A stretch of DNA of 9,797 nt from a bacterium (GCA_029939815.1 JAOZSF010000046.1:1-9797), one strand, 5' to 3'. Counted from the stretch's first letter, positions 1 through 6,441 are shown. Notes: a model not told the origin generated them from the sequence alone. Made by a program: numbers and translations.

Positions 1-1124
1 GTGGAATAACGTGTGAATTTATTCGAAAGTTCGCTGAAAGAATCTTTTAGAATATTCGGAGTAACGGCGGTTCTGTAAATTCCCCAATCACCTGCTTTAC
101 TGCTGCATTTGTGTGTCCACAAAGTCCAGTTCCACTTATTTGAGTTGAACTCGGTAAAATACATTTTCCATACTTTTTTATCTCCCCAGGGATGAAATTC
201 ACCGATTAGAATGGGTACGCTTTTCTTTTTTGAAATATTTTCTTTTGAAAAATCGTCTATTAGTTTTTTGTGCGCTTTAATTCCCCAATTCTTAAAATCA
301 TATAAATGAGTCTGATAGACAACATTCTCCCATCCCGCTTTTTTAGGAGATGGCAGCTCATTAAGTCCGCCGTGCCACGGTCCCCGATCGGCAAGAAAAA
401 TTATATGCTTCTTGTCAATTGCACGAATCGCTTTATATAACCGGTCGTATATTTTTATTAAAGCATCTTTTGTTGGTGCGCCGTAAGGTTCATTTATCAA
501 ATCATAACCGGCAACGGCAGATTCATTTTTAAATCTTTGGGCGATAGCTTCCCACAGTTTGACAGTTCTGTCCTGATACTCTTTTTTCTTGAAAAAATTG
601 TCCAAACCGGTTTGACCCGTTGTATGATCGGCACTTTGCCCTCCCGGCGTTCCGTGTAAATCGATTATGCAGTAAATATTTCTTGCCGCGCAATTTGACA
701 CGGCAAAGTCCAGTAAATTCCAACCGTGTTGTTTATAAACACCCGGTTTATCATCATCCTCAAGAATTTTATAAAAGAAGGGGAGTCGGACGCAGTTAAA
801 ATTAAGTTTTTTAACATTATCAAAGTCCTGTTCATTAATATAAGAATGTTGATAAATATCTAAAAGTTTTCCGGCTTTATTTTTTCCAAATCTTTTTTCT
901 AAAATTAAACGTATGTCCGCATCGCAGGTTAGATTTGATCCACGTGGTTGAAAATCAGTCATCCATAACTCGTTAAGCAGCCACGAACCGAAATTAACGC
1001 CCCGCAGAAAAACAACTTTTCCTTTTGTATTGGTGATTTGCGTATTGGCGGTGTGCAGCCATAAAGGAGAAGAAAAAAGATTCCCGCAAAGCAGAAACAA
1101 AAATATGTAAAGTATTTTGCTCAT
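1..1124 (-). CDS. Exported GH5-type glycoside hydrolase (3' end outside window)
   Basis: The reading frame is open from an ATG at 1124 to the window edge, giving 374 residues with no stop, so the C-terminus is missing. Residues 1-19 form a signal peptide (short basic start, then ILYIFLFLLCGNLF), so the enzyme should be exported. The mature part looks like a GH5 (clan GH-A) TIM barrel: LRGVNFGSWL at 40-49, the conserved Arg in VRLPF (R113), IDLHGTPGGQ at 154-163, the acid/base Glu in INEP (E212), YQTHLYD at 270-276, and the nucleophile Glu in LIGEFHPW (E309), followed by a Trp-rich strand WNWTLWTHK near 331-339. Both catalytic glutamates are present. RGVN-GSWL and DLHG-PGGQ resemble the exo-beta-1,3-glucanase branch of GH5, but that substrate is inference; endoglucanase or mannanase activity is possible. 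Little of the barrel should be missing. It is transcribed divergently from apbE. Confidence 0.92.
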   Translation of the reverse strand, partial: MSKILYIFLFLLCGNLFSSPLWLHTANTQITNTKGKVVFLRGVNFGSWLLNELWMTDFQPRGSNLTCDADIRLILEKRFGKNKAGKLLDIYQHSYINEQDFDNVKKLNFNCVRLPFFYKILEDDDKPGVYKQHGWNLLDFAVSNCAARNIYCIIDLHGTPGGQSADHTTGQTGLDNFFKKKEYQDRTVKLWEAIAQRFKNESAVAGYDLINEPYGAPTKDALIKIYDRLYKAIRAIDKKHIIFLADRGPWHGGLNELPSPKKAGWENVVYQTHLYDFKNWGIKAHKKLIDDFSKENISKKKSVPILIGEFHPWGDKKVWKMYFTEFNSNKWNWTLWTHKCSSKAGDWGIYRTAVTPNILKDSFSELSNKFTRYS

Positions 1125-1130
1125 ACTAAT

Positions 1131-1136
1131 AGTATA
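1131..1136 (-). promoter_or_regulatory. Candidate -10 box for the GH5 gene
   Basis: On the minus strand the sequence reads GGTATACTATTAGTATG. TATACT is a near-consensus -10 hexamer ending six bases before the ATG. A start site 7 bases downstream would fall on the A of the start codon, so the message could be leaderless. No good -35 hexamer lies at 16-18 bases (TACCGC at 17), and no Shine-Dalgarno sequence is seen, so this is a modest call. Confidence 0.4.
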
Positions 1137-1222
1137 CCAAAAAGGCTGTGCCGGCGGTAGTGAATTACAGGCACCTCTGAAGAAGTTTGTTCAGCTGAAT
1201 AAATTTATGGGTAAATGATTTT

Positions 1223-1276
1223 TGTAGCCGCTGCCGTTGGCTGCGGAGAATTCCGACCTCAGCGAGGTCGGCTACA
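1223..1276. repeat. Compound GC-rich palindrome (REP/MITE-like)
   Basis: A 54-base element with nested symmetry. The outer arms are TGTAGCC (1223-1229) and GGCTACA (1270-1276), an exact 7-base inverted repeat. Between them are two hairpins: CCGCTGCC-GTT-GGCTGCGG (1228-1246, one T-T mismatch) and CCGACCTC-AGC-GAGGTCGG (1253-1271, perfect 8-base stem). It could fold as a three-way junction. It is far more GC-rich than the surrounding spacer and contains no gene, which suggests a dispersed repetitive palindrome. It has no T-run on either side, so it is not a standard terminator. Confidence 0.7.
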
Positions 1277-1355
1277 GCAGGCGGATATGTGGGATATAGC
1301 TTATCTAACGTAGATTAATTCCTTTAGGCAGTCCTTATCGACCAATCCCGAAAAT

Positions 1356-1367
1356 TTCTATGCACCC
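1356..1367. repeat. 12-base word shared with the 6451-6462 spacer
   Basis: TTCTATGCACCC occurs here and again at 6451-6462. It is flanked by A/T-rich bases in both places (AAAT before and AAA after here; GAAA before and TAAAA after there). Both copies lie in non-coding spacers, downstream in plus-strand reading of a GC-rich palindrome, and upstream of a plus-strand gene. The role is unknown; it may be the conserved edge of a degenerate dispersed repeat or a protein-binding site. Confidence 0.5.
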
Positions 1368-1383
1368 AAATTTAGTGTACTGA

Positions 1384-1412
1384 TTGACTTTTCCTCCGTA
1401 ATTATTTATAGT
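1384..1412 (+). promoter_or_regulatory. Sigma-70 promoter of apbE, predicted leaderless
   Basis: TTGACT (1384-1389) and TATAGT (1407-1412) are separated by exactly 17 bases, a strong match to the vegetative promoter consensus. The ATG at 1420 lies eight bases after the -10 box, so the expected start of transcription (1418-1420) coincides with the start codon. No Shine-Dalgarno sequence precedes the ATG, which agrees with a leaderless message. Confidence 0.65.
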
Positions 1413-1419
1413 ATTTGAA

Positions 1420-2424
1420 ATGAAAAGATTTGCTTTTATAATTTTAGTTATTTTTATATCTGCCTGCTCAAAAAACGAGAATAAAAAGTTCGTTGAGCAG
1501 CGTTCGTATATGCATACTTTCGTTGAGATTCAGGTGATTGCTAAAAATAAAAACAAAGTTCAATTCGCTGTAGATAAAGCGTTTGATGCTGTGGCAGAAG
1601 TAGAAACTAACACAAGCAAATTTATTTCTGCGAGTGATGTCGCAAAGATAAAAAACTCTAAACAAAATGAAATTACCGGTGTTTCCGATTATACTTTAAA
1701 ATGTTTATCTCTTGCAAAAAGACTATCAAACTTAACCGGTGGAAAATACGATGTTACTATTTCTCCGCTTGTCGATTTATGGGGTTTTGGTAGAAATAAA
1801 ACTAAACGTGTTCCATCAGAAAAAGAAATTAACCTTGCAAAGAAAAAAATCGGCGCAGATAAATTTATCGTTCTATGTGATAAAAATGCTGTGAGTACAA
1901 CAGTTGATAACCTCGATATTGATTTAAGTTCTGTCGCCAAAGGAGCTGCGGTTGATGCCGCAGCAGAAAGATTATTGCAACTCGGCTTTACTAATTTTCT
2001 TGTTAATGCCGGTGGAGAGATAAGGGTATCATCATCAGGCGAAAAAATATGGAATGTTGGAATTCAGACACCGAAAGAGAATGTTGCTGTAGAAGATATT
2101 ATAGAAAATGACGTATTAGAAATAAAAAACGGAGCCATCGCAACGTCAGGAAATTACAGAAATTATTTTAAGAAAGGGACAAACACGTATTCACATATCA
2201 TAAATCCCAAGTCAGGTGTGCCGGTGAAATCAGCTGTGTTAAGTGTAACAGTTACTGCACCAACCTGCGCAGAAGCCGATGCGTGGGCAACCGCTTTTTT
2301 CACTATGCCGCCGGTTGAAGCGGCTCAACTTGCCGGCACAATTTCTAATGTGGAATGTTTTATAATTGAGCGGCCTTTAGAAGGGAAAAATAATTTCCAG
2401 TTTCATCAATCAAAAAATTTTTAA
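1420..2424 (+). CDS. apbE: FAD:protein FMN transferase lipoprotein (ApbE family)
   Basis: ApbE enzymes use FAD and Mg2+ to attach FMN covalently to Ser/Thr of exported redox subunits such as those of Rnf and Nqr. The 334-residue product begins with a lipoprotein signal, MKRFAFIILVIFISAC, with lipobox ISAC and acylated Cys16, placing it on the outer face of a membrane. Family motifs follow in order: GGKYDVTISPLVDLWGFG (107-124), DLSSVAKGAAVD (168-179), NAGGEI (196-201), AIATSGNYRNYF (239-250), YSHIINPKSGVPV (257-269) and VTAPTCAEADAWATAFF (278-294). By family comparison Ala173, Asp287 and Thr291 should bind the metal. Length is normal and no key residue is missing. The lipobox at the usual distance supports this ATG. 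No flavinylation target is nearby, so the partner must be elsewhere. It converges with the 784-residue gene across a 60-base gap. Confidence 0.96.
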   Translation: MKRFAFIILVIFISACSKNENKKFVEQRSYMHTFVEIQVIAKNKNKVQFAVDKAFDAVAEVETNTSKFISASDVAKIKNSKQNEITGVSDYTLKCLSLAKRLSNLTGGKYDVTISPLVDLWGFGRNKTKRVPSEKEINLAKKKIGADKFIVLCDKNAVSTTVDNLDIDLSSVAKGAAVDAAAERLLQLGFTNFLVNAGGEIRVSSSGEKIWNVGIQTPKENVAVEDIIENDVLEIKNGAIATSGNYRNYFKKGTNTYSHIINPKSGVPVKSAVLSVTVTAPTCAEADAWATAFFTMPPVEAAQLAGTISNVECFIIERPLEGKNNFQFHQSKNF

Positions 2425-2449
2425 CAGTACGATTAAATATTTTTAAAAA

Positions 2450-2468
2450 CTTATGTGTTTCTTATGTG
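2450..2468. repeat. Short direct repeat CTTATGTG x2 in the convergent gap
   Basis: CTTATGTG occurs at 2450-2457 and 2461-2468, a perfect 8-base repeat with an 11-base period. It lies in the 60-base gap between the convergent stops of apbE (2424) and the 784-residue gene (2485). No clear hairpin plus T-run is visible here, so termination of both genes is unexplained. Confidence 0.45.
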
Positions 2469-2484
2469 GTTAAGGAACATTGAT

Positions 2485-4839
2485 TTAATTCGTATCTTTA
2501 GTACCGCTTATCCAGACATCATTATTATTAAAATCAAATTCATCGCGTTTGTTGATTTTAATCCGTTTTCTTGAAACAAAAATATTGCTTACAGCAGTGC
2601 CTTTGATTTTCAGATTGTTGATTTTACCGATATAATTCGCGCTCTGCCAGTCGCCGGGAGTGTAATCCTGTGCTCCTGAAATAAAGTCAGAATACAAGGC
2701 ATTACCGGCAATGGAAATTGTATTTATATTTCCTTCAAAATATCCTGTAGTATCTGCATTTTGATTTTGAGAAGTTGATAATGAAACTAAACCGGTATCA
2801 TTAGTTACAATAATTGTAACGGAAACTTTACCCATTGAAAGTTCGGTTCCGCCATTATAGACAGAAAATGTCCATTCCGATGTTCCGGCGTCATTCATTC
2901 CCGGAGTCCATACAAAATTATTACTTCCGATTGTAATGTTTTTGTAAGTAATAGTCGAATAAACAGCTTCGGATGGTAAGTCGTTCGGCCTGAGAAAAGT
3001 TAAGTTATCTGGATGAGAAACTTGCGCGATAATCTGAAAATCGAGAGAATTGCTTACTCCGCAAATAAAAGGTTCGGTTGGGAGAGAGGAAGTTACAGTT
3101 GGGGGATTATTACTTAAAACAATTACATCTATAGATTCAGATGCCTGAAGACCTTCGTTGTCGGTAACCGTGAAAGTAACATTTGAATGCCAGCCGATAG
3201 TTGGATTTATTGCTTTAGCATAATAAATCCATTTGTTAATCTGATTAGTTTCAATATCAAGACCGCTATATGAAAGTGTAAGTTCATCGTAAAAATTAAC
3301 GTCAAAAACAGTAACTGTCCAGGAAAGATCATTAATATCTTCAAGACTGTAAAGGCGGGGAGAGTTGTCCGGATCAATAGAAATATCCGGCGGCATATTA
3401 TTAGTAAAAACGCTGACAGCTAATCTTAAATCCGCATATAAATTAGGAACGGAATTATCGCGCACACGGACAATAATATTTGAATTAACACCAACTGCAC
3501 TTGCTAAACCTGTCCATACAAATATTCCTGTTTCGCTTTGACTGTTGATAATCCACCGGTTAGTGCCGCTGAACGTCTGACCATTGTAATTAGAAATTAC
3601 CGCGTCGAGAGCTGTATCGCGCTGTCTGATATAGACTGTAAGTTTTTCATTTGGATTATCAGAATTCACAATAAACGGGATTTCAACTTTGGTTCCTGCA
3701 ACTATGGAAGTTACAAAAGTTTGCGGTGTAATAATTGGGGAAGTGTTGTAATTTAAACTCCCGTCAAATCCTGCGCGGAGAACAGTATTTTCAATACTCC
3801 CCTTTGTGGTTGAAACTTCTCCGTTCAGAGTGATGTTTTTCGCGTGACCTTTCACAGCGAACAGACTGTTTTCAATCAAACCGTTTTTAACAAGAATTTT
3901 ATTTATGTTACATAAATTGTAATTCGTATTCGCCGTTGTTCTTACATAAGTATCAATAATTCCCTGATTTCCTTCCGGAATAAACGGTTGCGGTTTACCC
4001 GTTTTTTGACCAATCACGGATATTTTTTTTATTTGGCGGCATTTTATGTCTGAAGAAGAAATCGTTCCGCCTTTGGCTCTTATTTGTTTGATTTGATATT
4101 CGTGTCCGTCAATTTGCGAATTAATTCCTCCACCAAAAATGACTTTGCTCATTTTATCGGAACGATTAGTTTTAACTGTAATTCCGTCTGCGGCAATCAG
4201 ATTTACAAACCCGCCAAATGAAAGTTTACCGAACGAACCGCCGTTATTATCGTAATGTATATTTCCTCCTTTAATCTGCAATTTTTTAACGCCGCCGGTT
4301 ACGATAATATCCGCCCATATATTTCCGCCCCACAGCTGGGTTTCTTTAGAATTCTTTACATTATATTTTTTCCCTTTAACTTCAAGCGTTTTTACATCGC
4401 CTTTAATGTACACGATTCCATCAGGACCCGCGAAATCGCCCAAATCTCCTCCGCTAATTTTAATATTATTTACAAAACCGTTTACGAAAATATTCCTTAC
4501 GAAACAAGAACGTCTGTTGCCGGGAGGAAAATTAACTTTTATACTTTGCATAGGACCATCTGCTGTAATACTTTCGATTATAACAGTATTCGGGTCATTA
4601 AATTTCTTTTTTATCAATAGTTGACTTTGGGAGTTTCCGGTTACAATTGACGGATCCGGCAAATCAGTAAGTGCGATTTTCCATCGGTTATTTGCAAGGG
4701 AAGTGCTGATGTTCATTTCCCCACGAACGCCACTATAAATTATTTTCATTCCCGCAAATTCATTTGTTATACTTACTGCTCCGGCTGTTCCGGCTAATAA
4801 AACTAATAAAACTAATAAAGTGGTTAATGTTTTTTTCAT
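2485..4839 (-). CDS. Exported 784-residue protein: repeat solenoid with Ig/cadherin-like domains
   Basis: I do not recognise this as a named family. Residues 1-21 are a signal peptide (MKK, a Leu/Val core, cleavage near AGA-VS). From about 95 to 345 a short motif recurs, roughly [IV]-x-x-[IL]-x-[IV]-[KxG]-G: VKTLEVKG (149-156), VKKLQIKGG (184-192), MSKVIFGGG (230-238), IKQIRAKGG (250-258), IKKISVIG (270-277), INKILVKNG (312-320) and AKNITLNG (333-340). It looks like the rungs of a beta-solenoid. About 365-475, 480-575 and 576-680 look like three Ig/cadherin-like beta-sandwiches (FVWTG, VTFTVTDNEGL, NNPPTV, FVWTPG). The solenoid motif returns at the C-terminus: INTISIAGN (705-713) and INNLKIKG (740-747). 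No LPXTG, PEP-CTERM, lipobox or C-terminal membrane segment is seen, so it is probably released, periplasmic or surface-associated. No catalytic motif is visible; a structural or adhesive role is inference. A weak Shine-Dalgarno (AGAAAG) precedes the ATG. Confidence 0.88.
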   Translation of the reverse strand: MKKTLTTLLVLLVLLAGTAGAVSITNEFAGMKIIYSGVRGEMNISTSLANNRWKIALTDLPDPSIVTGNSQSQLLIKKKFNDPNTVIIESITADGPMQSIKVNFPPGNRRSCFVRNIFVNGFVNNIKISGGDLGDFAGPDGIVYIKGDVKTLEVKGKKYNVKNSKETQLWGGNIWADIIVTGGVKKLQIKGGNIHYDNNGGSFGKLSFGGFVNLIAADGITVKTNRSDKMSKVIFGGGINSQIDGHEYQIKQIRAKGGTISSSDIKCRQIKKISVIGQKTGKPQPFIPEGNQGIIDTYVRTTANTNYNLCNINKILVKNGLIENSLFAVKGHAKNITLNGEVSTTKGSIENTVLRAGFDGSLNYNTSPIITPQTFVTSIVAGTKVEIPFIVNSDNPNEKLTVYIRQRDTALDAVISNYNGQTFSGTNRWIINSQSETGIFVWTGLASAVGVNSNIIVRVRDNSVPNLYADLRLAVSVFTNNMPPDISIDPDNSPRLYSLEDINDLSWTVTVFDVNFYDELTLSYSGLDIETNQINKWIYYAKAINPTIGWHSNVTFTVTDNEGLQASESIDVIVLSNNPPTVTSSLPTEPFICGVSNSLDFQIIAQVSHPDNLTFLRPNDLPSEAVYSTITYKNITIGSNNFVWTPGMNDAGTSEWTFSVYNGGTELSMGKVSVTIIVTNDTGLVSLSTSQNQNADTTGYFEGNINTISIAGNALYSDFISGAQDYTPGDWQSANYIGKINNLKIKGTAVSNIFVSRKRIKINKRDEFDFNNNDVWISGTKDTN
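4794..4820 (-). repeat. 9-base tandem repeat x3 inside a signal peptide
   Basis: Three 9-base units (plus strand CTAATAAAA, CTAATAAAA, CTAATAAAG) lie head to tail. On the coding strand they encode the LLV-LLV-LL stretch that makes up the hydrophobic core of the signal peptide of the 784-residue protein. Because the unit is three codons, gain or loss of a copy would change the length of the hydrophobic core without shifting the frame. Confidence 0.8.
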
Positions 4840-4892
4840 ATAATCTTTCTTATTATTTTGACATTAATTATTTTGATAAATATTTTTTTTAT

Positions 4893-4898
4893 ATTATA
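4893..4898 (-). promoter_or_regulatory. Candidate -10 box for the 784-residue gene
   Basis: A perfect TATAAT on the minus strand sits 53 bases upstream of the ATG at 4839. The -35 position at 17 bases reads AATCCG, a poor match, and there is no extended -10 TG. In such AT-rich DNA a lone TATAAT is weak evidence. If it is real, the gene is transcribed separately from the DUF945 gene. Confidence 0.3.
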
Positions 4899-4928
4899 GT
4901 TATGACGAACTTTCCCGGATTTTATTGC

Positions 4929-4952
4929 AAAAAACTCTGAATTAGTTTTCAG
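4929..4952 (-). terminator. Weak candidate terminator at the end of the DUF945 gene
   Basis: On the minus strand CTGAA-AACTAA-TTCAG forms a 5-base stem whose loop contains the TAA stop codon. It is followed two bases later by six T residues (A-run at 4929-4934 on the plus strand). The stem is short and only 2 of 5 pairs are GC, so termination would be partial at best and read-through into the 784-residue gene is plausible. Confidence 0.3.
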
Positions 4953-6255
4953 TATCGGGAGAAAATGGTTTTCCATTTACAGAAAACTGCGAATCTGTAT
5001 ATTTTAAATTCAAAGTGTAATCGAAGTTGTTTTTAACCATCATTTTTTGCAGCATAATAGAACGCGGATTCTCACTGCTGAAAATATATTTTTCAGCAAT
5101 GGTTTCCGGAATGGTTATAAAGAAATCGAAATTTATTGACTTGATGATTTCTTTTAAATTATTCGGATCGGTTAATTTATTCTTATCAACTTTTATGCTT
5201 GCGTTGGCTGAAATACGTCCGTCCGGAGTGTTAATATCAAATTTCTTTAAATTGATTTCAGGCGATTCTGATAATAATTCAGGCAGCAGAGCCATAATTT
5301 GAGTCATAAGTAAAATATGAGCAAATTGGTTTTCTGATTTATTATTCAAATCACCCAACAAGGTTGTGAGCTGTTTATAAACGTCTTTTTTAATTCTTTT
5401 ACCTGATAATTCAATTTCCACAGAACCAAAATCAGTATTATCATCTTTAAAAGATTTAATTGAAAGAGCTGTGTTGAAAAACAAATTTCCGTCTTTTTCT
5501 TTTATAAAACTTGAGAACGCACAATTGTTGATTTTTACTTTATCTGTAACCGCACTGTCAAATCCTAATTTAAAATCTCCGGATTGAGTTTCTTTCTTTT
5601 TTTTATCACTATGCACTGAGCATTCCAAACCGTTAATTCTCAGCTTTCTATCAGTATCTTTCAAGAAAATATCCGGAATGTTAAAAGTGAAAAATGATTT
5701 TGACAGATCAGATGAAAAACTCACCTCTCCATTTATTTCACTCGATTTGAATGAAGTATTACCATCATTAATTGTATAATCTATCTTAGGAATATTAAAA
5801 ATTCCACTCATGCTGCCATTAGGGAAAATCGATATATAAGTTGTTACAGTAGGCATGAAATCTAAAATGTCAGGCGGGAAAATGACAGTTGTAATGTTTT
5901 TTGCCACACCGAGAACCGGAACAGCCATGGGTTGCTTAGGATAAAAACGTTTTAATGAAAACGGACCGTGAATAATTTCCGACCGCGTTTTAACCATTAC
6001 TTCTGCTGAATCAGGTATTGTGTCGAGCGGCAGTAAATTGTATGAAGCGAGAAGTTCTGACAAATTGAATGATATTTCCGCGTTTGAGGAGAACCAGTTC
6101 CGTTTATAAACATTGGAAATAGTAACATTTGTTGTTTTCGACAATTTGCTGATTTGCTTATTAATTTGCTTTTCTGCGGCTATGCCAACGCAAAACGGTG
6201 TTATTAAAACAACTGCAATGAGCAACAATATTATTCCTGATATAATTTTCTTCAT
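4942..6255 (-). CDS. Membrane-anchored DUF945 (YdgA-like) protein
   Basis: The 437-residue product starts with an uncleaved-looking signal anchor (about 4-26, IISGIILLLIAVVLITPFCVGIA), then AEKQ, and continues as a soluble extracytoplasmic domain. The N-terminal pattern is that of the DUF945/YdgA family: hydrophobic segment, AEKQ near 27-30, YKRNWFSSNAE (50-60, matching the family's Y-x-RGWFSS-x-AE) and the IIHGPF motif (94-99). The rest is rich in alternating beta-type segments with no enzymatic motif. The family's biochemical role is poorly defined; it is known mainly from Gammaproteobacteria as an envelope protein. The length is close to that of family members, with no sign of truncation. 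The ATG is preceded only by a weak AAGAA. A good promoter lies at 6334-6362, and the 784-residue gene follows on the same strand after 102 bases, so the two may be co-transcribed. Confidence 0.85.
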   Translation of the reverse strand: MKKIISGIILLLIAVVLITPFCVGIAAEKQINKQISKLSKTTNVTISNVYKRNWFSSNAEISFNLSELLASYNLLPLDTIPDSAEVMVKTRSEIIHGPFSLKRFYPKQPMAVPVLGVAKNITTVIFPPDILDFMPTVTTYISIFPNGSMSGIFNIPKIDYTINDGNTSFKSSEINGEVSFSSDLSKSFFTFNIPDIFLKDTDRKLRINGLECSVHSDKKKKETQSGDFKLGFDSAVTDKVKINNCAFSSFIKEKDGNLFFNTALSIKSFKDDNTDFGSVEIELSGKRIKKDVYKQLTTLLGDLNNKSENQFAHILLMTQIMALLPELLSESPEINLKKFDINTPDGRISANASIKVDKNKLTDPNNLKEIIKSINFDFFITIPETIAEKYIFSSENPRSIMLQKMMVKNNFDYTLNLKYTDSQFSVNGKPFSPDTEN

Positions 6256-6303
6256 ATAATTCTTAATGTAAATTTTAAATGTTCAATTTATAATCTGCAA
6301 AGA

Positions 6304-6319
6304 CCCGGCGTGTGCCGGG
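6304..6319 (-). promoter_or_regulatory. GC-rich hairpin in the predicted DUF945 5' leader
   Basis: CCCGGC-GTGT-GCCGGG (plus strand) is a perfect 6-base all-GC stem with a 4-base loop. If transcription starts near 6327, the hairpin begins about 8 bases from the 5' end of the DUF945 message. It could protect the 5' end or act as an attenuator; on the minus strand it is followed by TCTTTG, not a clean T-run. It may instead be a single-hairpin member of the REP-like family in this window. Confidence 0.55.
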
Positions 6320-6333
6320 CATAATTCATTGTA

Positions 6334-6362
6334 ATTGTACCATATAAACGCCTCTTTTTCAA
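6334..6362 (-). promoter_or_regulatory. Sigma-70 promoter of the DUF945 gene
   Basis: On the minus strand TTGAAA (6362-6357) and TACAAT (6339-6334) are separated by exactly 17 bases, each hexamer one mismatch from consensus. Transcription should start near 6327, giving a leader of about 70 bases before the ATG at 6255. Confidence 0.65.
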
Positions 6363-6417
6363 TGGAAAGACAAGGGAGTTCCCTTTTTAAAAAGTTGATA
6401 CCATGATTAAGATTGAC

Positions 6418-6441
6418 AAGGCGAGCTTGGAAGCTCGTCTT
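6418..6441. repeat. REP-like palindrome
   Basis: Arms AAGGCGAGCTT (6418-6428) and AAGCTCGTCTT (6431-6441) pair over 11 bases with one G-T wobble around a central GG. It lies between two divergent promoters. It is not followed by a T-run and no upstream plus-strand gene would need a terminator here. Its GC-rich core in AT-rich DNA recalls the palindromes at 1223-1276 and 6304-6319, though the arm sequences differ. Confidence 0.6.

Noticed and set aside
529..723. A 64-codon minus-strand frame inside the GH5 gene
   Set aside because: It lies in a different frame from the GH5 coding sequence, which is continuous and has conserved catalytic motifs across the same bases.
1223..1276. tRNA or small RNA reading of the cloverleaf-like palindrome
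   Set aside because: It is 54 bases, lacks tRNA consensus boxes (no GGTTCGAATCC-type T arm, no CCA-type acceptor) and is symmetric on both strands like a repeat.
4255..4624. Two plus-strand open frames (121 and 72 codons) antisense to the 784-residue gene
   Set aside because: They overlap each other, have no ribosome site or recognisable domain, and mirror the coding strand's composition.
4858..4886. TTGACA followed at 17 bases by TATTTT on the plus strand
   Set aside because: The -35 match is perfect, but it would transcribe antisense into the DUF945 gene with no plus-strand gene until 6608; chance in AT-rich DNA is more likely.
6372..6388. AAGGG-AGTT-CCCTT stem followed by TTT, terminator-like on the plus strand
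   Set aside because: The stem is only 5 bases and no plus-strand gene lies upstream to be terminated; it sits just upstream of the DUF945 promoter.
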